Counted from the first letter of the stretch, positions 6,510 through 13,753 are shown. The stretch: DNA of 18,961 bases from Streptomyces sp. NRRL F-5122 (GCF_001507435.1 NZ_LMWH01000301.1:1-18961), one strand, 5' to 3'. A program made the numbers and translations. Notes: generated from the letters alone by a model not told the origin.

Positions 6510-8261
6510 GTGCGGGACCACGAACACGCCGAATCGGTCCGGACCGAGAACCGCCGCACTCCGGCGGCCGGAGCCGGAGCCGGCACACCGTCCTGGGGGC
6601 TGCTCGCGCTGCAGAGCACCGCCGGAAACGCGGGTGTCGTCCAGATGCTCCGCCGGGCAGGGCACTCCTGGGAGCGGGGCCAGCATGAGCATGGCGCCCA
6701 CTGCGGCCGTCAGGCCGAGCCGCCCGTCGTGCAGCGTTCCGCCGTCCATGATGTCCTGCGTGGTGGCGGGCGGCCCCTGGACGGGGCGACCCGGTCAGAT
6801 ATGGAGGCCCGCTTCGGTACCGACTTCTCCGACGTCCGTATCCACAATGACGCCGCGGCAAGGGTGTCCGCCGCCGAAGTCGGGGCCCGCGCCTACACCT
6901 CGGGCAGCCACATCGTCGTCGGCCACGGGGGAACTGACAAGCACACCTTGGCCCACGAGTTGACGCATGTCGTCCAGCAGCGTCAGGGCCCGGTCGCGGG
7001 CACCGACAACGGCGCGGGCCTTATGGTCTCCGATCCGTCCGACCGGTTCGAACGCGAAGCGGAAGCCAACGCGACCCGGGTGATGGCCCGGCCGGCCCCC
7101 GAGCGTGCCCCCGCCGCAGACGGAGGCGGGGTGCCTGTGACGCGGACGGTACAGAGGGCCGTCGACATCGGTCTCTGCGTGGTCGACGGTAAGCACAAGA
7201 CGATCAATGAGCTCGCCCGCTGGAAAGCGAACGTGCCCACCTTCTTCACCTTCAGCCAGAAGACAAAGGCCAGGTGGGGTATCCGGACCGCGAGTGACCT
7301 GCAGCGCGTCCAGGGCGAGCTGTTCGACACCCTGAACCGCTTGATCGACTCCGACGAGATTCACCAAGCCAGCACCGCGGATAAGCTCACTACATTGGTC
7401 AAGGGAATGCATGGAAAGACCCCCGCCGCTTCGGCCGCGAACCCCGGGCCGTCCGCCGCCGTCAGCGCGAGTGATGGCTCGCCCGTGCATCCGGCCGCGA
7501 GTACGGTCTTGGCCGAGCTGATGGCGATGGGGAACCGCGCCTTCCCGCGGGATGAGATCCAATCCCTCGCGCGGAAGGCAGTGCCGGGCAGCGGATGGTT
7601 GTACGAGCTCCAGATGGGTCTGATGGCACTGAACGAGGACCCGGAGTGCGTGGTCCAGTTCGGTGCATGCAGCCTGGCCGACATCAACCACTACCTCGGC
7701 ATGGCGTCGGGCGCGGAGGGCGACGGCAACCACATCGCTGCCTATGAACCGGAGAAGCGGTCGGGCAACGTCGGCGCCGACTGGGTGATCTGGCGGTCCG
7801 TCGCCTCCGGCGGGGACGCTAGCGCCGGGGCGGCGCAGGCGGCCGGTATGTACACGGGCGAGTTCGTCCAGGCGAAGCAGACGGTCGAACGGAACTTCGC
7901 CGCCAATCTCAAGGCGGCCGCGTTCCAACTCGAAGGAAAGAACGCCAGCGGGCAGGGCAACGCCACGACCGAGCCGGAGCTCACTCTGCGTTCGGGAACG
8001 GGCAGCGCGAACCGCCACAGGGGAACCATTTCCATGCAGGTCACCGACGACATCCGGGAGTTGCGCAAAGTCGAGAACGCCATTGAGAAGGAACTCAAGG
8101 GCCCGGGCGGCAGAAACCCGAGGCCCTATGTTGACCGCGTCATCCTGGAAGAGGGCGCGGCGGGTGGAAGTCGCACGGTGTACGAGTTCAACAGCGGAAA
8201 GATGGTGAAGACGACCGTGCCCGCGACCCAGACGGAGCCGGCCGTGACGGACCAGCGATGA
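6510..8261 (+). CDS. DUF4157 zincin-like protein with uncharacterised C-terminal domain
   Basis: The 583-residue protein has four parts. Residues 31-48 carry 'LLALQSTAGNAGVVQMLRR', shared with the preceding gene. Residues 71-76 are PPVVQR. DUF4157 spans about 86-190: 'LDGATRSDMEARFGTDFSDV' and 'AHELTHVVQQRQ' with metal site His149-Glu150-x-x-His153, plus an acidic 'FEREAEANA' at 180-188 as possible third ligand. VQR recurs at 214-216, just before an unrecognised region of about 365 residues with a Pro/Ala/Ser linker near 305-330. DUF4157 is known as a marker of proteins associated with extracellular contractile injection systems, where it often precedes effector-like domains. Whether this protein is a cargo is inference. 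The start is GTG 6510 with AGAGG five bases upstream. No eCIS structural genes lie in the window. Confidence 0.85.
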   Translation: MRDHEHAESVRTENRRTPAAGAGAGTPSWGLLALQSTAGNAGVVQMLRRAGHSWERGQHEHGAHCGRQAEPPVVQRSAVHDVLRGGGRPLDGATRSDMEARFGTDFSDVRIHNDAAARVSAAEVGARAYTSGSHIVVGHGGTDKHTLAHELTHVVQQRQGPVAGTDNGAGLMVSDPSDRFEREAEANATRVMARPAPERAPAADGGGVPVTRTVQRAVDIGLCVVDGKHKTINELARWKANVPTFFTFSQKTKARWGIRTASDLQRVQGELFDTLNRLIDSDEIHQASTADKLTTLVKGMHGKTPAASAANPGPSAAVSASDGSPVHPAASTVLAELMAMGNRAFPRDEIQSLARKAVPGSGWLYELQMGLMALNEDPECVVQFGACSLADINHYLGMASGAEGDGNHIAAYEPEKRSGNVGADWVIWRSVASGGDASAGAAQAAGMYTGEFVQAKQTVERNFAANLKAAAFQLEGKNASGQGNATTEPELTLRSGTGSANRHRGTISMQVTDDIRELRKVENAIEKELKGPGGRNPRPYVDRVILEEGAAGGSRTVYEFNSGKMVKTTVPATQTEPAVTDQR

Positions 8262-8306
8262 CGGCACGGCCATCTTCCCCGCAGGCTCAGGCCCCCGGGC
8301 GACGGC

Positions 8307-8328
8307 CCGCCAACGATTCCCCTGGCGG
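8307..8328. terminator. Possible bidirectional terminator between convergent genes
   Basis: CCGCCA and TGGCGG form a 6-bp stem around a 10-base loop, extendable with bulges into flanking GACGGC/ACGGCC. It sits in the 115-base gap between the ends of the DUF4157 gene and the PLD-like gene. There is no U-tract, which is usual in Streptomyces. Confidence 0.35.
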
Positions 8329-8376
8329 ACGGCCGACGGGTGCCGACGGCTGCGGGACAGGCCGAGGCCGGTGCGG

Positions 8377-9585
8377 TTACAGGAAGCGGCGGATCGGGGT
8401 GATGGCGGCTTCCTTGGCGCGTTGCAGGACCGCACGTCGTTTCCAGCGGGTCAGGTCGATGGCGACGCTGTGTTCCAGGTCGCGTTCGTAGTCGGCATCG
8501 AGGGCGGCGGTGAACGTCTCGTCCAGGACGGCGAGCATGACCTCTTCGTCGTGGTCCATGGAGCGGCGGTTGAAGTTGGTGGAGCCGATGAGGGCGGCGA
8601 CCGAGTCCACGGTGATGATTTTGGCGTGCATCATCGTCGGCTGGTACTGCCGGATGTGGACGCCTGCCTGAAGCAGGCGTGTGTAGTGGTGCTGGCCGGC
8701 GAGTTGGCAGGCGCGCTGGTCGGTGTGCGGGCCGGGCAGGAGGATCTCCACGCGCACGCCGCGGCGCGCGGTTTCGCACAGCAGGTCGACGAAGTAGGTG
8801 TCGGGGGCGAAGTAGGCGGTGGCCAGGCGGAAGCGCTGCTCGGCGGAGGTCAGCATGATGCGGATGAGGGTCTGCATGTCCTGCCAGCCGATGCTGGCGG
8901 AGCCGCGTACGACCTGGACGATGGATGAGCCGGCCTGCGGGTGGTCAGTGAAGCGGTCGTGGTCGTCGAAGAGTTCGTCGTGGCATTCGGCCCAGTTCTG
9001 CGCGAACGCGGCGGCGATGCCGTCCACGGCGGGGCCGCGCACCTTTACGTGGGTGTCGCGCCACTCGCCGGGGTTGCGGGCGTTGCCGCACCATTCCTGT
9101 GCGATGCCGACGCCGCCGGTGAACGCGGTGTGCTCGTCGACGACGAGGGCTTTGCGGTGGCAGCGGTGGTTCTGTTTGAACGGTGACAGCCAGACCGGTT
9201 TGCGGAACCAGGCCACCTGCACACCGGCGGCGTCCATGAGGTCGAGCAGGCGTGGCTCGATCTTCTGGGCCCCGAAGCCGTCGAGCAGCAGCCTTACCCG
9301 CACTCCTGCGCGGGCGCGTTCGGCCAGGGCGGCGGCGAAGTCGTGGGCGATCTGGCCGCGCCAGTAGACGAACGTCATCATGTCGATGGTGTGCCGGGCT
9401 GAGCGGATCGCGCCGAGCATCGCGGGGAAGATCTCGTCGCCGTTGCGCAAGGGGACCAGTTCGTTGCCTTCGGTGGCGGCCACGCCGATCAGCCGCTCCA
9501 GGCGGCGTCGCAGGCGCTGCTTGCGGGCCCGCACGTCCGCTTCGGCGCCGGGCTCAGCGGGTGCGGGTATGCCGTCGAGGATCAC
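8377..9585 (-). CDS. Phospholipase D superfamily / cardiolipin synthase-like protein
   Basis: The 402-residue protein holds two HKD motifs: His143-x-Lys145-x4-Asp150 ('HRKALVVDEHTAFTGG') and His320-x-Lys322-x4-Asp327 ('HAKIITVDSVAALIGSTN'). They form one active site in the bilobed PLD fold. Bacterial cardiolipin synthases have this layout and condense phosphatidylglycerol, but they usually carry two N-terminal membrane helices. Here the N-terminus is a charged helix (RARKQRLRRRLERL), as in the soluble ClsB-like group. It may therefore act as a peripheral membrane transferase or a phospholipase. The start is GTG 9585, seven bases after GGGAG. A stress-sigma-like promoter lies about 70 bases upstream. 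Superfamily assignment is firm; substrate is not. Confidence 0.9.
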   Translation of the reverse strand: MILDGIPAPAEPGAEADVRARKQRLRRRLERLIGVAATEGNELVPLRNGDEIFPAMLGAIRSARHTIDMMTFVYWRGQIAHDFAAALAERARAGVRVRLLLDGFGAQKIEPRLLDLMDAAGVQVAWFRKPVWLSPFKQNHRCHRKALVVDEHTAFTGGVGIAQEWCGNARNPGEWRDTHVKVRGPAVDGIAAAFAQNWAECHDELFDDHDRFTDHPQAGSSIVQVVRGSASIGWQDMQTLIRIMLTSAEQRFRLATAYFAPDTYFVDLLCETARRGVRVEILLPGPHTDQRACQLAGQHHYTRLLQAGVHIRQYQPTMMHAKIITVDSVAALIGSTNFNRRSMDHDEEVMLAVLDETFTAALDADYERDLEHSVAIDLTRWKRRAVLQRAKEAAITPIRRFL

Positions 9586-10111
9586 GCCGGAACTCCCGTA
9601 GGGGCAGAAAGGACTATGAGGATGGTTCGGGCCGCCTGACGCGCCCGCAGGAGCAGATGCCCGGCAACCCCCGTCTCACTCCCGGCACCGGCTCGACGCT
9701 ACCCGCGGCACCCGGAACCCGCGCGCTGCGGCACTACCGGGCGGGTCTCTTCGAGGAGGCGTGCCGTCAGTGCGGGCGGCCTGGGGTCGATGCCTGCGCT
9801 GTCGGCGCATGACCCGTGATGCGCAAGGCCGCCGATGGCGGCCCTCTCGGCACCGGCCCTGCGCCTACCCGCGGTTACGACGCCTGGCGAGGCCGGGGGA
9901 GGGGGTCGGTGGCGGGACGCGGCGGGAGGTGGCGTGGGTTCCTTCACGTGTGCCGGTCCCGCCTCCGACCTCAACCCGCCTACCCGTAATCCCTTCGGGA
10001 ACCTTTGCCCCGCCCGGCCGTCACGGGTGAGGGCAGCGTGACTGCGATGGCCGGGCCGGGCCAGGCGCGGTGTCGGTCATGAGCCCGTTCGGGTGGAGAG
10101 ATGATGGCCGG
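9586..10111. other. Intergenic region without a convincing gene
   Basis: These 526 bases separate the divergent PLD-like gene and the gene at 10112. They hold the PLD-side promoter. A 51-codon ATG frame at 9657-9812 exists, but it overlaps that promoter and has a poorly spaced ribosome binding site. No RNA gene or repeat was recognised. Confidence 0.5.
9657..9681 (-). promoter_or_regulatory. SigB/SigH-type promoter of the PLD-like gene
   Basis: On the minus strand GAGT (9681-9678), 15 bases and GGGCAT (9662-9657) match GNNT-N15-GGGTAY with one mismatch. The GTG start lies about 72 bases downstream. Confidence 0.4.
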
Positions 10112-10660
10112 ATGTTCTATGAGGATCTCAGCCCCTACACCTACGCGGACGCAGGCGAGGTGTTCACTGACCGCGTCGACGGTATGCGGTTCGTCAGCTT
10201 TCGGCCCGCCTACGAACGCCTCAACGTGGGCTGGCTGGAAGCCGGCCACCGGTGGAGGGCCGGCCCGGCTCCCGAGGCTTTCACTGACAGGCTCCTGGCC
10301 ATACTTGAGGCTCAGCAGGTCAACGCGATGCTGGGGCTGCACGAGTGCGACCTGTGCCCCACGCCCCTGCCGGAGTCGCACGCCTGGTACAAGCCCCGGC
10401 AGGGGCATCTGCGCGCGAGCGCCGGAACGGCTGAGATCCGTGTTCCGGGAGCCCCCGGCACGGTTTTCGCAGCTCCGCATCTCATCGGCCACTACGTCGC
10501 CGATCATGGTTACCTGCCGCCGGAGCCTTTCGTCGACGCGGTCCTTGCTTTCGATCCGTACGGCCCGTGGCCGGTGAGGTTTCCCGGGATCAGATTTCCC
10601 TGGATCCCCGATGACGCCGTCCTTCGCCATGTCGACGACATTGAATTCCGCGACATCTGA
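10112..10660 (+). CDS. Uncharacterised protein, 'FYEDLSPYTY' N-terminal family
   Basis: The 182-residue product opens MFYEDLSPYTYADAGEVFTD and contains 'FVSFRPAYERLNVGWLEAGH', 'GLHECDLCPTPLPESHAWYK' and a Pro/Trp-rich tail 'RFPGIRFPWIPDDAVLRHVD'. The opening resembles a small conserved bacterial family of unknown function (proteins starting MYYxDLSPYxY). The family also tends to have the HxCxxC-like segment seen here (HECDLC), which might bind a metal. ATG 10112 is chosen because it places the family opening at residue 1. ATG 10079 and GTG 10070 are in frame upstream and cannot be excluded. The gene ends just before a strong hairpin terminator and stands alone. No signal peptide or membrane segment is seen. 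Confidence 0.75.
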   Translation: MFYEDLSPYTYADAGEVFTDRVDGMRFVSFRPAYERLNVGWLEAGHRWRAGPAPEAFTDRLLAILEAQQVNAMLGLHECDLCPTPLPESHAWYKPRQGHLRASAGTAEIRVPGAPGTVFAAPHLIGHYVADHGYLPPEPFVDAVLAFDPYGPWPVRFPGIRFPWIPDDAVLRHVDDIEFRDI

Positions 10661-10692
10661 CGAGGCAGGGTGCCACCACATGAGACCACGCC

Positions 10693-10729
10693 GTCAGGGC
10701 CCGGCCGTCAACGACGGCCGGGCCCTGAC
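10693..10729. terminator. Strong bidirectional terminator hairpin
   Basis: A perfect 16-bp GC-rich inverted repeat (GTCAGGGCCCGGCCGT at 10693-10708, its complement at 10714-10729) surrounds a 5-base loop CAACG. It lies between the stop at 10660 and the stop of the convergent small gene at 10756, so it can serve both. Confidence 0.8.
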
Positions 10730-10755
10730 AAGGGTGTGCGTATGCGCCGGTCAGG

Positions 10756-10926
10756 TCACCATCGGTACCAGCGGCCGCGGCTGCCGCCTGCGGAGGTGGA
10801 GCGCATGAGGAAGCCGAGCAGCCACACCACGAGCACGGCCAGGGCGACCCACCACAGGATTTTGACGGCGAAGCCGGCGCCGAAAAGGATGATTGCGAGC
10901 AGCAGAACAAGAAGCAAAGGAACCAT
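10756..10926 (-). CDS. Small hydrophobic membrane protein
   Basis: This 56-residue protein begins MVPLLLVLLLAIILFGAGFA and continues VKILWWVALAVLVVWLLGFL. It has two predicted membrane segments (about 3-20 and 24-41) and ends in an Arg/Gly/Trp-rich tail (GGSRGRWYRW). It belongs to a widespread actinobacterial 'hydrophobic protein' family whose role is not established. The ATG at 10926-10924 is preceded by a perfect GGAGGT eight bases upstream. A stress-sigma-like promoter precedes it, and the divergent neighbour is a CsbD-like gene. Stress-linked expression is therefore likely by inference. Confidence 0.85.
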   Translation of the reverse strand: MVPLLLVLLLAIILFGAGFAVKILWWVALAVLVVWLLGFLMRSTSAGGSRGRWYRW

Positions 10927-10951
10927 TGTTATCTACCTCCTGGCCCGCCGT

Positions 10952-10976
10952 GTGCCCTTCCAATGCTGGTTCATTC
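10952..10976 (-). promoter_or_regulatory. SigB/SigH-type promoter of the hydrophobic-protein gene
   Basis: On the minus strand GAAT (10976-10973), 15 bases and GGGCAC (10957-10952) fit the stress-sigma pattern with one mismatch. The start codon lies about 26 bases beyond the -10 box. Confidence 0.5.
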
Positions 10977-10990
10977 ACCCAAGGTGCCTT

Positions 10991-11015
10991 GTTTGTGAAG
11001 GGGATGCCGGGGCAC
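10991..11015 (+). promoter_or_regulatory. SigB/SigH-type promoter of the CsbD-like gene
   Basis: GTTT (10991-10994), 15 bases and GGGCAC (11010-11015) match GTTT-N15-GGGTAC except for one base. It lies 47 bases before the start codon and is back to back with the minus-strand promoter. Confidence 0.55.
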
Positions 11016-11062
11016 GTGGGCGTCACCGCGACAGCGGCATCCAGTTGTGAGGAGGCATGTTC

Positions 11063-11236
11063 ATGAGTGCAGGCGAGAAGGCGAAGGCGAAGGCCGAGCA
11101 GGCCGAGGGCAAGGCCAAGCAGACTCTGGGAAAGGCCCTCGGGAACGACCGTATGGCCGCGGAGGGGCAGGCGGAGAAGAGTACGGGTGACGCCCGTGAG
11201 GCCAAGGAGAAGACCAAGGACGCCTTCAAGCACTGA
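11063..11236 (+). CDS. CsbD family stress protein
   Basis: The 57-residue, highly charged protein (MSAGEKAKAKAEQAEGKAKQ, then TLGKALGNDRMAAEGQAEKS) matches the CsbD family: Lys/Ala/Glu-rich, with the 'A-E-G-x-A' repeats typical of small, largely helical or disordered stress proteins. CsbD of Bacillus subtilis belongs to the SigB general stress regulon; its biochemical role is unknown. ATG 11063 is chosen because GAGGAGG (11049-11055) lies seven bases upstream. An in-frame ATG at 11057 is too close to that site. A stress-sigma-like promoter lies upstream and a strong terminator downstream, so the gene is a self-contained unit. Confidence 0.9.
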   Translation: MSAGEKAKAKAEQAEGKAKQTLGKALGNDRMAAEGQAEKSTGDAREAKEKTKDAFKH

Positions 11237-11257
11237 CGTCGGCTGTGCCTGTGGACG

Positions 11258-11293
11258 GTGGTGAGCCTTCCGGCATCGGGGAGGGCTCACCAC
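11258..11293 (+). terminator. Terminator of the CsbD-like gene
   Basis: A 14-bp stem with one G-U pair (11258-11271 with 11280-11293) and an 8-base loop GGCATCGG begins 21 bases after the stop codon. No U-tract follows. Confidence 0.75.
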
Positions 11294-11394
11294 GGTTCGG
11301 CGTGCCGGCGTGTTCTGATGCGGGCCGGCGCGGATCTTGCGCGGTCCAGCCAGGGCGGGTGCGCCGAGGTGACCGTTTCTCGCCCTGCTGTCTC

Positions 11395-11720
11395 AGCCGG
11401 GGCAGCATCCTGGAGCGGGTGGCGTCGGCCGATGCCCGGATGCAGGAGGCCTTGTCCGGACCAGGTCGAAGGGGTCCGCGCCGTGGCGCAGCAGCGCCTC
11501 GCGGGCGGGATGTGGTCACGGAAGACCGGGTAGGAAACCTTGATACTGCGGGGCAGTTCGTGCACGTGCACCACGGGGACCGCGCCGATCATCGCGCCGT
11601 AGTACGGCAGTAGGCCCTTCCGGCGCAGGACCTTCGTCGAGGCGCGGAACGTGGACTCCGCTCCGTTGTCGAAGACGACGTCCACGCCCTCGCCGTCGGT
11701 GGGCTGCCCGGATGACTCCG
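11395..11720 (-). pseudogene. Decayed zinc-binding dehydrogenase / quinone oxidoreductase fragment
   Basis: The minus strand reads 'GEGVDVVFDNGAESTFRAST', 'RKGLLPYYGAMIGAVPVVHV' and 'ELPRSIKVSYPVFRDHIP', the cofactor-binding and C-terminal region of a medium-chain dehydrogenase/quinone oxidoreductase. The frame is then lost: 'REALLRHGADPFDLVR' continues in a second frame and 'GLLHPGIGRRHPLQDAA' returns in the first. Both the N-terminal catalytic domain and the last residues are missing. It abuts the 5' end of the decayed amidohydrolase gene on the opposite strand. This is a clear remnant of an accessory metabolic locus. Confidence 0.65.
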
Positions 11721-12210
11721 CTTGCGCTGACGGGTGGACGCGTGGGACCGGCTCCCGCCGCTACCGGGGCCGGATCGTCATGCCCGGCTTCGTCGACAAC
11801 CACCGCCACACCTGGCAGACCGCGTTCCGGGGAGCCGGCGGGGACTGGACGTTCCCCAGTGGGCTACGGCCATGCACGGCACGGTCAAACCCCACTGCGG
11901 GCCCGAGGGCGTCTACGTGGGCACCGTGCTCGGCTGCTTGGAGGCTTCGCACTCCGGCGTGACCACGATGCTGGACTGGTACCACGTCGCACGGAGCCAC
12001 GAGCGCGAGGATGCCGCCGTCGCCGCGTTGCAGGACGCGCCGGGGCGCTCGATCTTCTGCTCGGCGCCGGGTGGGGTGAGCTGCGGATGCTCGCCGACGC
12101 CGGCAGCCCCCTGTCGATCAGCCCGGTCGTCGAGCTGAAGATGGGGTTCGGATCGCCGATGACCGGCCGGGTGCTGGCCGCCGGTCTGCGCCCGGCGCTG
12201 TCCAGAGACA
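11712..12210 (+). pseudogene. Decayed amidohydrolase (chlorohydrolase/deaminase type)
   Basis: Pieces of a metal-dependent amidohydrolase occur in three frames: 'MTPLALTGGRV' at 11712, 'RGRIVMPGFVDNHRHTWQTA' with the HxH metal motif, 'WATAMHGTVKPHCGPEGVYV' and 'SGVTTMLDWYHVARSHERED', then 'ELRMLADAGSPLSISPVVEL' and 'GRVLAAGLRPALS'. At least two frame changes and the loss of the central and C-terminal parts make it non-functional. The family hydrolyses C-N or C-Cl bonds in ring compounds such as triazines and pyrimidines. The first codons overlap the opposite-strand dehydrogenase remnant. 12211-12361 shows nothing recognisable. Confidence 0.7.
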
Positions 12211-12361
12211 CGCATCCAAGGGGTGCTTCCCGCGGGTGTGGCATCGCCGCGGCAGGCGTCGGTCATGAGTACTACCTGGGGCAGGCGCCAGGCATCGTCT
12301 GGGCCGCTCTCATGCGACCCATCCGACCGCCCGTCAACATCTTGCGCATCTTGCGAGAGCC

Positions 12362-12381
12362 TCAGACCGCGTTTGAGATCT
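12362..12381 (+). repeat. Left terminal inverted repeat
   Basis: TCAGACCGCGTTTGAGATCT is the exact reverse complement of 13734-13753. It lies 37 bases before the transposase start codon. Confidence 0.8.
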
Positions 12382-12418
12382 GCCGTGCCTGTGCGATGGA
12401 GCGGTCGTTGAGCTCTGC

Positions 12419-13272
12419 GTGAGTGGTGTTGGGGGTGGCTATCCGTCGGATCTGACGGACGAACAGTGGGTGTTGGTAGAGCCGTTGTTACCGCCAGCGC
12501 GGGTAGGGCCGAGGGGCGGACGTCGGGAGAAGCACCCATGTCGGCGGATCGTGGACGCGATCTTCTATGTGGTGCGGACCGGGTGCCCCTGGCGGCAGCT
12601 GCCGAAGGACTTCCCGCCCTGGCCGACTGCGTATTGGTACTTCTCCTGGTGGCACGACGACGGCACCGTCGAACACGTCCACGACGTCCTGCGCGGCAGG
12701 GTCCGTGAGGCCGACGGCCGAAAGGCAGAGCCGAGCGCAGGGCTGATCGACTCGCAATCTGTCCGCACCGCCGACACTGTCCCGGCGGCCACCAGGGGCT
12801 TCGACGCGGGCAAGAAGGTCAAGGGCCGCAAGAGGTTCCTGGTCACCGACACCCTCGGCCTGCTCGTCGCGATCCATGTCGTCGCAGCCAGTGTCCAGGA
12901 TCGGGATGGCGCGAAGCGGCCGCTGCTGTGGACTCGACTCGACCATCCGCAGATTCGGAAGATCTGGGCGGACCATGCTTCGCTGGCCGCTTGGTTGACT
13001 GGACCGCCCAGATGCTCGGCCGCGAGCTGGACATCGTCCGCAAAGATCCTGGCCAGTGCGGCTTCCAGGTCCAGCCCAAGCGCTGGGCGATCGAACGCAC
13101 CTTCTCGTGGCTTACTGCTCACGGTCGCCTCGCCAGGGACTACGAGACCAGCCCGGCCCGTTCCGAGACCATGATCCGCTGGGCAATGACCGGCCTCATG
13201 GTCCGCCGCCTCACCCGCGGCCGACCGGCGACACGGCAGGGCCCGCGCCCGCTTGCGCGAAAGGTTTCATAG
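12419..13272 (+). pseudogene. IS5-family DDE transposase, frameshifted
   Basis: The first frame runs from GTG 12419 with 'YPSDLTDEQWVLVEPLLPPA', 'RRIVDAIFYVVRTGCPWRQL', 'AGLIDSQSVRTADT' (first Asp) and 'GRKRFLVTDTLGLLVAIHVV' to 'RKIWADHA' (second Asp). The homology then jumps by -1 to another frame, 'FAGRLVDWTAQMLGRELDIV' and 'RWAIERTFSWL' (catalytic Glu), ending at TAG 13270-13272. Joining the parts needs one base near 12978-12981, for example TT restored to TTT. No slippery heptamer is present, and the change lies between the second Asp and the Glu, unlike usual programmed sites. Inactivation by a one-base deletion is therefore more likely than regulation. Confidence 0.8.
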
Positions 13273-13317
13273 GTACGCCGGTCCGCCCACCCATGGGTAA
13301 CATCCCGCGTCAGCGCG

Positions 13318-13713
13318 CTACTGAATCAAGAACCGCTCAACCTTCTGTTGCAGGTCAGGTGGCAGGTCGATCAACTCCGAGACGAGCGCGCGAAGCTCTC
13401 GGCCGAGTCCGGAAGACTCGGTCCAGACCGCTGGGTTCCTGGTGAGGACCGCGGACAGCAGATCACCTTCGTACATGTCACCCGCCGCCATCGGGTTGTC
13501 CCGCAGCACCTTGAGGGCCAGCGGCAGGAGGTAGGACAGCCCTATGTCCTGCCCGATCAACAGACGTATGTCCTCGACTGTCAGCTCACCGATCGGCCGA
13601 CGCAGCAAGGCGTGCGCAGTAGCGACTAGACGGGTGGTGTCGGCCGACGGGGCTGGCCAGCGGTCGCGTTCAAGCTCTTCAAGGGAGAGGTCACAGTTCG
13701 GGGGTCGCGTCAC
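13318..13713 (-). CDS. CdiI-like contact-dependent inhibition immunity protein
   Basis: This 131-residue protein resembles the CdiI_2-type immunity family of contact-dependent growth inhibition. It contains 'SLEELERDRWPAPSADTTRL', 'LLRRPIGELTVEDIRLLIGQ', 'DIGLSYLLPLALKVL' and 'GDMYEGDLLSAVL', in the order expected, and is about the usual length. Such proteins bind and neutralise a cognate toxin domain in the cytoplasm. No toxin gene is near, so it is an orphan. The start is GTG 13713, with AGGA ten bases upstream. The element's right inverted repeat begins only 20 bases upstream, so the promoter must lie in or beyond the repeat. It is convergent with the transposase and ends 45 bases from it. 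The family assignment rests on recalled sequence pattern. Confidence 0.75.
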   Translation of the reverse strand: MTRPPNCDLSLEELERDRWPAPSADTTRLVATAHALLRRPIGELTVEDIRLLIGQDIGLSYLLPLALKVLRDNPMAAGDMYEGDLLSAVLTRNPAVWTESSGLGRELRALVSELIDLPPDLQQKVERFLIQ

Positions 13714-13733
13714 CGCCCGATTGTCCTACGCCG

Positions 13734-13753
13734 AGATCTCAAACGCGGTCTGA
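13734..13753 (-). repeat. Right terminal inverted repeat
   Basis: Exact reverse complement of 12362-12381, 20 of 20 bases. It contains the palindrome AGATCT at its inner end and lies immediately upstream of the immunity gene. Confidence 0.8.

Larger units (their letters stand above)
12362..13753. mobile_element. Inverted-repeat element with IS5-type transposase and passenger immunity gene
   Basis: A perfect 20-bp inverted repeat (12362-12381 and 13734-13753) bounds 1392 bases. Inside are a frameshifted IS5-type transposase (+) and, convergent to it, a CdiI-like immunity gene. An IS of this transposase type would normally end shortly after the transposase gene, but no repeat end is found near 13290. 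The immunity gene therefore seems to lie inside the element. No clear target-site duplication was seen: TCA at the left and TGA at the right outer edges are simply part of the inverted repeat. An alternative is that the right repeat belongs to a second, mostly deleted copy. Confidence 0.65.

Noticed and set aside
6795..8435. 546-codon open frame on the minus strand opposite the DUF4157 gene
   Set aside because: It is a shadow of the plus-strand gene: the plus frame has the recognised domain, start signal and coding-type third positions.
9657..9812. 51-codon ATG frame with several cysteines (CRQCGRPGVDAC)
   Set aside because: The ribosome binding site is too close (three bases), and it overlaps the proposed promoter of the divergent PLD-like gene; no family is recognised.
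13261..13317. Expected right end of the IS5-type element directly after its transposase
   Set aside because: I found no sequence matching the left terminal repeat here; the only match is at 13734-13753.
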